NCBI GenBank assembly: GCA_009801085.1
Contig: VNWV01000007.1
Coordinates: forward strand, 2,604,001-2,668,000
Length of the DNA stretch: 64,000 nt
Origin: Lasiodiplodia sp. COLG20
Lineage: Eukaryota > Ascomycota > Dothideomycetes > Botryosphaeriales > Botryosphaeriaceae
Direction: 5' to 3'
The position numbers and the translations under genes are program-made. Positions 21,163 through 32,043 of the stretch are shown piece by piece (the first letter of the stretch is position 1; the number at the start of each line of letters is the position of its first letter). Under the pieces are notes generated by a model. The model was not told the DNA's origin. It searched no databases and saw nothing but the letters and a program-made list of their open reading frames with translations.

Positions 21163-23498
21163 CTACCTACAAAAGTCCTGAGCCACGGCAGTCAACGTCT
21201 CCGCAACCGTCTCCACAGACTTGAGATCGACCCACTCCGTCTTCGCATGAAGACCCTCCCCCTTCGGCCCATAGATAACGACCGGAATCCCTGCATCAGA
21301 CAGCAACGCACAGTCTGTCCAGAAAGGCTCAGCCAAGAAAGTAGGCTTCGCACCTGTCGTCTCCTCGACCTTCTGAGAGACAAGAGACACAAACGGATGC
21401 GCCTGGTCGATATCAAACGTCGACCGCTTGAACGTCACCCTCAGCTCATACTGAAAGCCCGGAACCTCATCCTCGAGCCGCTTCAGAATGGCGCCCACCT
21501 CTTCCCTGACCGTCTCTGCCGTCTCGCCCGGAACTGTCCGTCTCTCCAGCGTAATGGTGCACTTGGCCGGATACGACGACGCCTCCTCCCCTCCCTTGAT
21601 GATGGAAGCATGGACACTGCCTGTACCCAGAGCCGGGTGCCTCGGTCCCTGCTCAAGCCGCTTCGCATACCTGTCCAACTCGACAAGGAAGTATCCAGCC
21701 TTCGAAATGGCATCGACGCCCAGGTCCGGCCGGGATCCATGGCTCGCAACGCCGAGCACATCGACCTCCAACCACACAAAGCCCTTGTGCGCAGTGACGA
21801 TACCTAAATTGCTCGGCTCGCCCACGACCGCAGCGTCAGCCGTCCACCCCGCCCGCAGCACCTGCTCGGTGCCGATACTCAGATCCTCCTCGTCCGCGAC
21901 GGCCGCGAGGACGACGTCTCCCCTCAGCCCGGCGTCCTTGCACCGCACGAGCGCCACCATGGCCGCCGCCAGGCCGCCCTTCATATCCGCCGCGCCTCTG
22001 CCGTACAGCTTCCCGTCCACGACATCGCCGCTCAGCGCATCGCCCTCGTAGCCCGCCAACGTCACCGTATCCACATGCCCGTTAAACATCAACGACCTTC
22101 CCCCGCCCGTCCCCCTCACCACGCCCACCACCGACGGCCGGCCAGGCACCTCCTCCACGACGTGCGTCTCGACCCCGCGATGCGCCAACCACGCCGCGAT
22201 CCACCTACCGACCTCCGCCTCACCCTTCGCTCCCTCCCCGCCACCACTCAAATTCGTCGACTCAATCCGCACCAACTCCCGCGCCACACCGGCCACATCC
22301 TCCACCGCGACCCCGCGCGGAGTGTCGTACCCCCTCCCCCCCTCCGTCCCCAGCAACACGACCACCGCGCCTGCATCCAACCCCAACCGCTCCCTCGCAC
22401 CCTCCTCCCCACAACACCGCCGCAGCGCCGCCAGCGTCGCCGCGCCACACGGCCCAGCGTCGACGCCGTGGGCAGCCAGCGCTAGGCACGCGTCGTGCGC
22501 CTCGGCGTCGGACACGGTCGCGGCGGCGGCGACGCCAGCGGATAGGAGGGGCCAGGCGGTGCTGGAGACGGTGCCGCAGTTGAGGCCGGCGAGGATGGTG
22601 GGGAAGGGGGTGGGGACGGAGACGGGGTGCGAGGCGCGCAGGGAGGCGTGGAGGCAGGGGGCGGTGTCGGGTTCGACGGTTATGATGGAGGGGGTGGTGG
22701 ATGGGGAGGACGACGACTTGTAGTGCGAGACGACGGCCGAGGCGAAGGAGCCGACGCCGACGGGAGCGAGGACGTGGGTGGGTGCGGCGTGGTGGGGAGG
22801 GAGTTGGGTGGCGAGTTCGGTGAGGAGGGTCGTGTAGCCGGCGACGATCCACTGTGGGGAGGAGGACGGGTTAGCTTTGGAGGGTGTTGAGGAGGGGACG
22901 GAGGACGTACGTTGGGGATGTCTTCGTAGCCCGGCCAGGCGGTGTCTTGGATCAGGATGCCGGACTGCTTCTCAGCCTCGTCGGACGCAGTGCGCACGGC
23001 TTCGTCGTAGCTGCCGGAGATTACTGTCACTCGCGCGCCTTCGTCGGCGATGAAGCGCACAGTGTCTGGATGCGTTCCGGCGGGCACGAAGATCTCGACC
23101 GGGAGGCCGAGGATGCTTCCGACGCGCGCGACAGCCCGTCCATGGTTGCCAGCCGTTGCTGCGAAGAGGGTGATTGGGTGTGCTTTGGTAGCTTCTTTGA
23201 TCGCCGCGAGGTCGGAGTCAAGAGGCAAGTTCAGCTTCTGCGCGACGGCGCGGAAAGTGCCCCAAGAGGCGCCGAGGATTTTGAAGGACGGGACGCCGAT
23301 GCGGTTGCATTCTTCTTTGATGTAGACGGCGGCGACTCCGAGCTCTTTCGCGATGTCGTCGAGAGGTACGAGCCTGGTGGGCGCGTAGCCGGGAAGCTTG
23401 CGATGGAAGGCAGTGACAAGATCCGTCGACTCACTTTGCGAGGTGGTCCAGGAATCGGCAGCGGGGTTGAAAAAGATGGGAAGGCGTGAGGAAGACAT
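21163..23498 (-). CDS. Bifunctional diaminopropionate ammonia-lyase / M20 amidohydrolase fusion (758 aa)
   Basis: Two exons on the minus strand, 23498-22911 and 22851-21163, separated by a 59-nt phase-0 intron (GTACGT...CACAG). Residues 1 to about 385 form a fold-type II PLP enzyme resembling diaminopropionate ammonia-lyase: Schiff-base Lys K73 in PSFKILGA, the phosphate-binding TAGNHG at 115-120, and LLGTEG near 362. Residues about 380-758 form an ArgE/DapE/ACY1-type M20 metal hydrolase: H455 and D457 in NGHVDT, D485 in GRGAADMKGG, E517/E518 in ADEED, a GEPSN motif, and the C-terminal metal His in GLHAKTE. The ammonia-lyase turns 2,3-diaminopropionate into pyruvate and ammonia; M20 enzymes cleave N-acyl or peptide bonds. 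The single chain suggests release of an amino acid from a conjugate and its immediate breakdown. No targeting signal is evident, so it is probably cytosolic. Confidence 0.85.
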
Positions 23499-24611
23499 CT
23501 TGTGGAAAGCTATGGTGAATACAGACAGCGGTAAGAGGACTGCGCAGCGGAGTTATATATGGCGTGACTCACCAGGATGCAGTCGCGAGATCGGAAGGTC
23601 CATCCGGTCGGGAGTTGATCGCCAAGTATTGCGCCCTGCGACAAGTTCATGCTACGTGGCGTGGCATATAGGCTAATGATAGAGCGCCGAGATTACGTCC
23701 GAGTATTTGTCGTGTCTTCGATGCCATGAACCGTCGGTCCAAACGACGATATGGCCGAATGGGGTAACTTCGCGGTGTTGCAACGTGCAGACTCGGTCGG
23801 CTGCAACTAATCGGCAGACATGAAAGTATGTACCACAGAAACCAGCGCAGAATGCTCTCCTCACCTTCGTTCTGGCCGATATTGCGCATATTATTTTGTT
23901 GAGGGTCGACGGGATCGCTATGCCTCTCGTGTGGCCTTTACTCGGCATGACCATGACGTTATGCCGCTCGTGTGGCCTATATTCGGCATCGTCAACAATC
24001 ACTGCAGGAGCGGTGGAAAATCGAAAATCGGCTGCCGGCACATGAGCCAGCCAGGATCCATGGCGGCAACGGCGGTATTTGCTGCACAGGGCTATTTTGT
24101 GCAATCGTGTTGGCAGTCTGCCTGGCCCCCGACGCAGCCCGTCTCTTCCCAGCCACCGACGCCCCTTCCAACTTAGCTCAACCCTGTCAGACTAGCAAAA
24201 ACCATTCAGAGGTTCCTGGCCGTGCTCCAGATATTTATGTACTCGTATGTGCCTACTGAATAAGTGCGCTCCCAAGAAGACGAGACTCAACGCACAAGCA
24301 TGCACTCGGGGACTGAAACAGCTTCGTGGGGCAGAAAGAATGAAAAGGAAATCATAGTATTATTAATTTGTGTAGCTCTACTCTTGGTGGTTGCATGCTC
24401 CTGCTAGAACGTTGGAATGTTCAGTGAGTCGTCGTCAACCATTGCAGAACAGTAAGAGAAAGTGACTTTCTGTCGACTGAGGCTAGGAAACACCACACCT
24501 GATCCACTGAACCCTAGCCAAGATGGTCGAACAGAAGCGATGAAAAGGAAAGAAGATTGTGAGTGGCTCGATTCCCACCAGATACAACGACGCCTTGGTC
24601 CGTGCCGACCA
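23499..24611. other. Intergenic
   Basis: About 1.1 kb between two minus-strand genes, including the promoter of the fusion enzyme (TTATATATGG at about 23552 looks TATA-like). It holds a 40-bp tandem duplication described separately. No gene supported. Confidence 0.5.
23919..23992. repeat. Two-unit tandem repeat, period 40 bp
   Basis: The unit TATGCCTCTCGTGTGGCCTT is followed by TACTCGGCAT and recurs 40 bp later as TTATGCCGCTCGTGTGGCCT with ATATTCGGCAT. About 28 of 33 bases are alike. It is a short local duplication in non-coding DNA. Confidence 0.65.
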
Positions 24612-25730
24612 CTAGACATCGTCCACAAACCTGGCCAGAGCCTCCTGGATCGTCTTAGAGTTATCCTTGGTGAGCTCGACAGCCCACTGAAGGTCGAACG
24701 TGTTCTCAGGCTTCGCCGTGGCTGCCTTGAACGCGACAGTGAGGGACCTCTTCCGCTTGTCATCCGCCAGGGCGCGATCCGTCAGCAAGAGAGCGAGCAA
24801 CAGGATCTCCTCCTGCAAGCCGACCAGCACGTCCTCGGCCTCTTGCACCTGGATACGCTTGCGGGGAACAGTCTTGACCATGTGCACCGGGTTGGCCCAG
24901 TTGTGCTCCGCCTCCAGCACCGCCAGCCAACACTCGTCGTCCTCCAATCCTCCCCACTCGCCGGCGCCGAGAAGAATGTTGTTGCTGATGAGCTCGGTGA
25001 AGCCTTTGCCGGGCTCGCCGAAGCCGTCGCGCATCATCCTGCGGCCCAGCTGGACGACGGTGAGGTGCTGCAGAGACTGCAGGCTGGACAGCTGCTGGTA
25101 CGTGAGACAGTCGCTCCACTGGGCGTTGATGGGGATGCCTTCGTTGGTGAATAAGCCCTTGCGCCAGGTGACGAGCGTGATGTTGCGCACGGCCGAGAGA
25201 TTCTTGAAGCTGGTGTCGTCAAGGAACGCTTCGAGAACCTCGTGGCGGTAGAACATGAAGTTGGTGCTGCGGTACAGCTGGTCGGCCGCCTCGTTGTAGA
25301 TGTCGCGGCACACGCGCAGCAGCTGCACTTCGATACGACGCGTGCGCGACAGGCAGAGCTCGTCGCCTTGCTCCAGGTCGCTATAACAGAGCCAGCATGG
25401 GCCTGCAAGCGCCTTCTTCGTCTTGTTATGTCCAGAGAAGATGCCGATTATGTTTTGTGCATCAACTTCACCTGTGAGGATCCAGTGGGCACAGAGCCTT
25501 TCTGAAGTAATGACGACCGGTTCGTCAGGGTTGTGCTTTTCAGTGACACTGTCGGGCTTGGGGTGAGACTCCATGCAGTCGGTGACCGTGCCACGACGGT
25601 CGAGACCCATCATCACTTCTCGTGAGCCGATGACATAGTCGTAGATCTCCTCGCGGACAGAATACGGGAGATCGAGGAACCGAAACGGACGCGTAGAGAC
25701 TATGCGATTGATATCCTCAGACGACGCCAT
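24612..25730 (-). CDS. F-box-like fungal protein (372 aa)
   Basis: A single exon. Residues about 16-40 read FRFLDLPYSVREEIYDYVI, the same LP..R..I.DYV opening as the genes at 15010 and 26998. It is followed by a Cys pair (PCWLCYSD, residues about 112-119) and by VQLLRVCRDIYNEAADQLY with NFMFYRHEVLEAFL, the L..CR.IYNEA..LY..N.F block of DUF7730-like proteins. The C-terminal half is helical and acidic with Leu-rich runs (EEILLLALLLTD) but no membrane helix. It may be a substrate adaptor, but no function is established for this class. The first ATG at 25730 is preceded by leader-like sequence. Confidence 0.72.
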   Translation of the reverse strand: MASSEDINRIVSTRPFRFLDLPYSVREEIYDYVIGSREVMMGLDRRGTVTDCMESHPKPDSVTEKHNPDEPVVITSERLCAHWILTGEVDAQNIIGIFSGHNKTKKALAGPCWLCYSDLEQGDELCLSRTRRIEVQLLRVCRDIYNEAADQLYRSTNFMFYRHEVLEAFLDDTSFKNLSAVRNITLVTWRKGLFTNEGIPINAQWSDCLTYQQLSSLQSLQHLTVVQLGRRMMRDGFGEPGKGFTELISNNILLGAGEWGGLEDDECWLAVLEAEHNWANPVHMVKTVPRKRIQVQEAEDVLVGLQEEILLLALLLTDRALADDKRKRSLTVAFKAATAKPENTFDLQWAVELTKDNSKTIQEALARFVDDV

Positions 25731-25982
25731 GGTCGACTTGCGCTTGCGCCGGCGATGCGCGAGACTGCGGTCATGAGTTGTAAAGAGCGTGCTGAGTTTG
25801 GTGTGCGCGGTGAAGAGAAGGTCGCAGAATATTTACATCTACGGCCGGTGCGGACGCGCTAAGCCCTTTTGGTTTCGAGGAAGAGCAGCTTCGTTGCTGT
25901 TTTCAGTTGACTGGAGCTGGAATATTTGTCCTCAGTCAGAGGGGCGAATATTCTCCAAGCTTGTAATGAAGGATCCTCTGCC

Positions 25983-26102
25983 CTACAGCCCCGTCTCGCA
26001 GCCGATGGCCAGCGCGAAGAATAGCAGGGCTATAGAATATAGCGTAACTATGCCTTCGTCTCCGGGCAGTGCCCACAGGTAGCGGTCGCCTTCTACAAGT
26101 TG
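25983..26102 (-). CDS. Small coding fragment, paralogue of the next feature
   Basis: Read on the minus strand from an acceptor-like AAAAGTAG (26103-26110), the frame gives QLVEGDRYLWALPGDEG, then a hydrophobic segment (IALLFFALAIGCETG), and stops at 25983-25985. The first half is nearly identical to the plus-strand fragment at 26215-26397; the second half differs completely. I could not find its first exon, so it may be a partial or dead copy. The hydrophobic end would make a short membrane segment. Confidence 0.35.
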   Translation of the reverse strand, partial: QLVEGDRYLWALPGDEGIVTLYSIALLFFALAIGCETGL

Positions 26103-26291
26103 CTACTTTTAATCGATTTCTACCTTTCCGGACAGACGCAAGGCACCAAAATCTGGGGCGATTGGCACTCTATCTTCAAAGCGGGCGGGCGAGTAATCGA
26201 GAGTCACGGACCTGATGCAGTCCAAGCTTACCGAGGAAGAGAAGCAGCAACTTGTAGAAGGTGACCTCCACCTGTGGGCACTGCCCGGAGA
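26059..26291. repeat. Inverted repeat, 46-bp arms, 141-bp spacer
   Basis: Arms are 26059-26104 and 26246-26291; 43 of 46 positions match after reverse complementing. The three differences are within the stretch encoding GDRY/GDLH. Each arm encodes LVEGD..LWALPGD on its own strand, so the repeat is a head-to-head duplication of a coding segment, not a transposon end; no target-site duplication is seen. Confidence 0.85.
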
Positions 26292-26397
26292 CAAAGGGCG
26301 AGTCTTGGAAGCTTTCCGGGAAACCATGGCCTCGTGTGGAGGCGAAACGCCTTGGAAAGTCCACGCCGAAATTCAAAAAAGGACAAATCTTGGGTGA
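26215..26397 (+). CDS. Small helical protein (60 aa)
   Basis: An ATG at 26215 opens a 60-residue frame with strongly protein-like composition: SKLTEEEKQQLVEGDLHLW, then ALPGDKGRVLEAFRETM, and a basic end. There is an in-frame stop 18 bp upstream, so either this is the start or an earlier exon is missing. It shares LVEGD..LWALPGD with the minus-strand fragment beside it. Amphipathic helices are likely; no function can be named. Confidence 0.45.
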   Translation: MQSKLTEEEKQQLVEGDLHLWALPGDKGRVLEAFRETMASCGGETPWKVHAEIQKRTNLG

Positions 26398-26997
26398 GCA
26401 GGTGATTTATTGGGTATGACGATGCCATTGTAAACTGGTTAGTTTCGTGGATTGGATGAGCTCTTTGCTCCTTGACCATCTCGACCGGAACCGGATTCAG
26501 CTCGCCGTAAGGTTTTTGTCTGGACGTTTGGTTGACCCAGCTCTGCCTTAGAAATATAACATATGTGGGTAGTTGAAGCTATCTCCGGATTACATTGTGG
26601 AGTTAAAAATTCTACATAGAAGTCCAGATGATAGCTGCAGTTACCCACGACATGAGCAAAAAAACAAATCTACGCTAGCCATTAGTTGCAAAAGGGGGCT
26701 GTAGCTGTCCGTATTTGAACGGCTCCGTCGTAAAGCAGCCTTTCCACTCTAGTAGAAGCTTTCTACTCAAACCTGTGGCGTTATATTCAAGTCCTGATTA
26801 TCTTCCGGGTGCGTGTCCGAGTTATGTAGAGAGCGGACTGTGAGCTCATGCAGGCAATTCTTGCAATCTCAAAAATCCACTGCCAACACCAAGAGCAAAG
26901 AGGCCTGTTTCTGCGACACCGGACGAGAAATCGGAGAGGATATACAATAGAGAGCTCCTAAGAGTCTTCGCACATCAACAAGAGTGTCAACACCGCT
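26398..26997. other. Intergenic
   Basis: 600 bp between the small plus-strand frame and the 3' end of the next minus-strand gene. Nothing supported. Confidence 0.45.
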
Positions 26998-27843
26998 TCA
27001 AGATCCGAACGTGACAAAACATTCATCCCAGGGAACCACTTCTTCCACGTCATATTGCCTTCCACTCTCCTCAATATATTCCTTGATCTCTTCCACGCCG
27101 TTGTAGGTCTCTATTACAACATGTTCAACTTGGAGCTCGTCCAGTAACAGGAGTACCTCGGCGATATGGCCCAGTGGAACGGCTTGTTTTAAGTCGACAC
27201 GAACCTCTCGCAGTTCTTTCATATGCTTGACAGCATCGCAGACCTGACGCCAAACGGGCGGCCTGATCATAGCTCGATACATATGACCAGGCTGTGTGGC
27301 GTACACCCCCCAAGCGAGTTCCAGGCGAATGCGGATGCGTCTAACAGGGTTCACAAGAAACGGAGGCAGTGTTTTGGAGAAGCAAATAAAATCCTGTGGG
27401 AACTTGAAATCAAAGGTATTTCCCGTATATAAGAACGGTAAGGCTTCCTGGTAACTGGGGCAGAATTGTGAGCTCGACACATATATCCAACGAGTGTCTG
27501 GTACTTACATCCTTTTGCAGCTTAATGGCAGGCCCAGGATGGCACCCTTCGCGACTGTCTGGCCACCGGGGAGCTCTGCATTCTTACTACAGACAGTTGA
27601 GGTGAAGTGCCAGTCCATGTGGTTCAGCCAGGCCTTCTGAGCCCAGGTCTTGCCGCAGTCAAGGCGCTCTTCCTTGTGCAGCATGGCCCATGTTACTGGA
27701 AGAGCGGGGCTGGGCCGCTCATAGCATCCCAGGGCTGGGCAGTGCTCCATATGTATCAGCTCGCCGCTAAGAGCGTATTCCCAGATGACAACTCTAATTT
27801 CGGCGGGCAGTTTGAAGAGCGGTGATTGAAATTGGTTGTCGGG
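26998..27843 (-). CDS. F-box-like / DUF7730-type protein, 5' exon not resolved
   Basis: Exons 27843-27509 and 27454-26998 are joined by a 54-nt intron (GTAAGT...CCCCAG, phase 2). The join rebuilds the family block LPLSCKRIYQEALPFLYTGN and continues with TFDFKFPQDF, which is strong support. The protein opens with FKLPAEIRVVIWEYALSGEL, the LP.EIR..IWEYAL pattern of fungal F-box-like/2EXR proteins. There is no ATG before that block: TAG lies directly upstream at 27844-27846, with GCTAAT before it, so the exon begins at an acceptor and another exon lies upstream, possibly within 27860-28000 (frame with MMQSLYRLWAREES). The role is unknown; it is the third member of this class in the window. Confidence 0.65.
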
Positions 27844-28612
27844 CTAGGCTTCATTAGCGGGGTTCATTGGCGCGGAGAAGTGGTGGCCGCACTGTTCGGG
27901 CGCCATCAGCGGGAGAGGACGGCGCAGTGGCAACGGACTCTTCTCGGGCCCAAAGCCGGTACAGACTCTGCATCATTTCGCCGAGTGGCTTTAGGTTTGA
28001 CGCTACGATGGAACTTTGATGGAATTTGGTGTTGAAGGCTGTCGCGGATGCGCACGAGTTACCCTGCGTCTCGTCCGTTGTTGCCTGAAGGGCAGCGCAT
28101 GGGCCTTCTCGCGGTTGCGTGCCAATAGACAGGCGTAGCAGCACTTGGCAACGTCACATTATTATTAGCACGAACAAGCAACAAGAAGGCGGTGGAAGCA
28201 AGAGAAGCAGCCGGGGATCAGCACTGATCCCCTCTTATCACTGCGGGTCGAGCCGATCATGCCGACACGCGCTCCCGTGCGTCGTATGCGTATAGGCTAC
28301 TAAAGAGGGGTTATGGGAAAATGGTACAGCCACAGCGAGCGTTTCCAGGTCGAGTTTAGCGATCCAAAGTAGAGCTGTCAAAGCGCCGAACCAGGCCAAA
28401 ATGGGCCGTGTCCTATAGTGCGACCGTGGCGTATCCGTACAAATCCCTGTCGTATTCGTTCTCAGCCCTACGCCAGCTCTCGCCCTGCGTCGACAGGTCC
28501 ACGCCAAAATTTATTTATTGCTCCCCGAACCATCTTTTTCTCTAAATACTAGACATTCCACTGCCAGCTCCTTCCTCCCTCCTCGTCCTGCACCCTCTTC
28601 ACATTGGCGACC
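27844..28612. other. Divergent intergenic region
   Basis: About 770 bp between an unresolved 5' exon of the minus-strand gene and the glycosyltransferase start. The CT-rich stretch 28520-28605 with TTTATTTATTG at about 28509 is the likely promoter and leader of the plus-strand gene. No repeat was found. Confidence 0.45.
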
Positions 28613-31535
28613 ATGGCGCACAGCAATGGCAGCTCAGGCCCTTTCGAACTACCCGCCGAAGACGTCCCCAGCGAAGCTCCCCCAGTATATTCAGAAACCG
28701 CAGCCCCAGGACAAATAGTCGACAGCAACACTCACATACGAGGTCAGCATTGACTCTCGTCCATGCGGTCCAACCCCAAAAGCTGACACCCTCTCCACAG
28801 ACGATGGCCGCATCGACGTCGACCTCGACTCCAAACTCGGCCGCACCCTCTCGCGCGTCTTCCGCGCACCACCCGCCTCCCTCGCGAACCTCCGACCCTC
28901 GACCCCTCCCCCGATTTACACCGAACGCGAGCAGCGGCAACGCAGCTACCCCGTCCACCTGAACATCGTCATCCAAGTCGTCGGCAGCCGAGGCGACGTC
29001 CAACCCTTTGTAGCGCTCGGCACCGAACTGCAACGCCACGGGCACCGTGTACGGCTAGCAACCCACGACACTTTCGCCAGCTTCGTGCGGGACGCGGGTC
29101 TAGAGTTCTACGCCATCGGCGGCGACCCGGCGGAGCTGATGGCGTACATGGTCAAGAACCCGGGGCTGATCCCGAACATGCGCAGCCTGCGCGCCGGCGA
29201 CGTGCAGCGCAAGCGCGAGATGGTGCGCGAGATGCTAGACGGCTGCTGGCGGAGCTGCGTCGAGCCCGACGAGCTGACGCGCGACCCGTTCGTGGCGGAC
29301 GCCATCATTGCGAATCCGCCGAGCTTCGCGCATTTGCACTGCGCGCAGGCGCTGGGCGTGCCGGTGCATATCATGTTTACTATGCCGTGGAGCAGCACCA
29401 GGGCGTTTCCGCATCCGTTGGCGAATTTGAAGTATAAGGACACTGAGCCGAGCGTGGCGAACTACATATCGTATGGCATCGTGGAGTGGATGACTTGGCA
29501 GGGGTAAGTGTACATGGGAGCTCCATGGCATGCTTATTGAGCTGACATTCGATACAGGTTGGGCGATGTCATCAATGATTGGAGGAAAGAGATGGATTTG
29601 GAGCCTGTTCCCATGTCTGAGGGTCCATGCCTGGCAGAGACTTTGAAAGTACCTTTCACATACTGCTGGTCGCCAGCTTTGGTGCCGAAGCCATTGGATT
29701 GGCCTGCACATATCGGTGAGTGATGTCGAGCTTTAGCAGAGCTGATTTGAAGGCGACAGTTCACGCTGACTAAAAGTTACAGATGTCTGTGGCTTCTTCT
29801 TTCGAGATCCACCGAAGTATGAACCACCAAAAGACCTTGCCGCCTTCATCGATGCAGGCGACCCTCCGGTATACATCGGTTTCGGCAGTATCGTGATCGA
29901 CGACCCGGAAAGGATGACAAGCATAATACTATCGGCAGTGAAAGCGACCGGCGTGCGGGCGATCGTGTCAAGAGGCTGGAGCAATTTGGGAGAGGCAGAA
30001 TCAAACGAACAGGTATTTTACCTGGGCGACTGTCCTCACGAGTGGCTGTTCCAGTACGTGTCTTCAGTAGTGCACCACGGAGGAGCTGGAACTACCGCCT
30101 GTGGGTTGCTTAACGGCAAGCCAACTACGATCGTGCCTTTCTTTGGAGAGTGAGTATTCCTGTCCACATTCTCCGCCCATGCAATGATTAACAAGGAATC
30201 ACAGCCAACCCTTTTGGGGAAACATGATAGCAGCATCGGGAGCAGGCCCGGTGCCTATTCCACAGAAGAAGCTCACATCCGACAATCTTGCCGAAGCTAT
30301 CAGATACTGCCTGTCTCCACAAGCAGCGCAGGCTGCATTCGAGATATCAGAGAAGATGAAGATAGAGGAAGGTGTGCAGGCTGCTGTAGCATCCTTCCAT
30401 AAGAACCTGCCGCTGGAAAACATGTCCTGCGATATTTTTCCAGATCAGCCTGCAGTGTGGAAATACACTAAGGGAAAGAAGCCTGTGAAGTTGTCGAAAC
30501 TGGCTGTCGAGTCCGTCATGGCAAAGCTATCCATCAACAAGAAGGATTTCAAGTAGTACGTATAGCCTCGGACACACACCGAGTCTACCATGCTAACAGA
30601 TTGGAAGCTACGAAACAAACACCATCTTCATAGAGAACCGTCGCTGGGATCCTGTCACCGGCCTCACATCAGCCTACATAGGCACAGCAACAGACGTTGT
30701 CAAAAACACCGTAGGAATCTTCATAGACCCTTACCAAGAATACCGCAAAGGCCGCGCCACAGCCAAGCACAGTCACTCCGCCTCGCGCTCTCAATCAACA
30801 CAACCCTCCCAAGCTTCCTCACCAACAAACTCGACCTTCTCCCGCGACGACCAGGATTTCAAACACAGCAAAACCACCCCCTTCAGCCCCTCCCACTCTT
30901 CTACCGACCCACCGCACCGCCCCAGCACCGCCCTCGTCCGTCCTCCCTCCCCAACCCACTCCCTCGCTCTCACCACCACCTCCGAGCGCGAGCGCCGCGC
31001 CCACAACCTGCGCACAGCCGGCAAAATGGCGACCGCGTCAGCCAAGTCACTGGGCGCCGTCCACTCGTCCTTCCTCCGCGGCATGGTCGTCGACCTGCCG
31101 CTCGCGGTCGCCGAGGGCATGCGCAACGCGCCCGCGCTGTACGGCGAGAACGTGGCGCAGCACCAGCCGGTGACGGACTGGAAGTCCGGCGCCGTCGTCG
31201 CGGGCAAGAACTTCGCGTGGGGGCTGGCCGAGGGCGTGACGGGCATCGTGACGCAGCCGATGAAGGGCGCGAGGGAGGAAGGCGCGCTGGGGGCGGTCAA
31301 GGGCGTCGGCAAGGGGCTGATGGGGCTGGGACTGAAGACCGGGAGCGCGGTGGTTGGCGTGGCGGGGTATGGGGGGCAGGGGATTGCGAAGAGTTTGAGG
31401 GCGTTGGGGCATACGAAGACGCGGAAGATGGTGGTGGAGAGGAGGAGGGGGGAGGGCGTGTGGATTGTTTCGAGGAGGAGTGTCGATTTGAATCGGGCGG
31501 TGGCGGAGTTTGAGAGGTTGAAGAATGGGCGGTGA
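28613..31535 (+). CDS. UDP-sterol glucosyltransferase-type GT28 protein with VPS13-like tail (878 aa)
   Basis: Six exons: 28613-28742, 28801-29503, 29558-29715, 29783-30149, 30205-30555 and 30608-31535. All introns are 51-67 nt with GTRNGN donors and CTGAC/CTAAC branch sites, and the frame closes exactly. The GT28 N-lobe starts with VVGSRGDVQPFVALG (residues 103-117). The nucleotide-sugar lobe has GFGS and HHGGAGT (428-434), then KPTTIVPFFGDQPFWG. This family moves glucose from UDP-glucose to sterols (ATG26/UGT51) or related lipids on membranes. Unlike ATG26 there is no PH/GRAM region before the catalytic domain; the first 90 residues are disordered. Residues about 715-830 resemble the C-terminal amphipathic region of VPS13/ATG2 (GIVTQPMKGAREEGALGAVK, KGLMGLGLKTGSA), suggesting lipid-membrane or contact-site binding. 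A Ser/Pro-rich linker separates the two. Confidence 0.9.
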
Positions 31536-32043
31536 GGATGGGAGAGATGTGGAAGCGTTTAGAGGTGATCTTGATTGTTCTTCGTAGTAGATATCCCGGT
31601 TTCCATTTTTTGTTACAGCGAATATGAGATTTTAATCTATCATTCCCATTTTTCACTCGTGGTTGCCATTTTATCGGCTTTCTGCAGTGTTCTTTGTAAA
31701 GCCCTCTTTGGGCATTGACTTTAGATCCGTGCAGAATTAAGAACTGTTTTATAGCCAGGGACCAGCCTCGCCTGCATAACATCCATGTCATTCGGATCAA
31801 ACGGTTCCGTATTTCATTGGTCTCACCACTAACGGCAGGTGAATTGTAGCCCCACTCATCGCCAAGACACGAATACGAAGCCGTATTCATGGACGTTGAA
31901 GCTACCGAACTCCGAACGTTCGGGGTTAGCTCTTTGACGTTTTTTCTTCATTCCGCGTACGACGTAATGAACACCTTTGGCTTGCCGTCGATCTCCCGTA
32001 CTTTATTTCATCGCGTGGCTAGCCTTACCGTTCCGCTCTGCCG
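31536..32043. other. Intergenic with two hairpins
   Basis: About 500 bp downstream of the glycosyltransferase. It holds GAATACG/CGTATTC (31872-31889) with a 4-nt loop and a near-palindrome AACTCCGAACGTTCGGGGTT (31908-31927). No gene supported. Confidence 0.5.
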
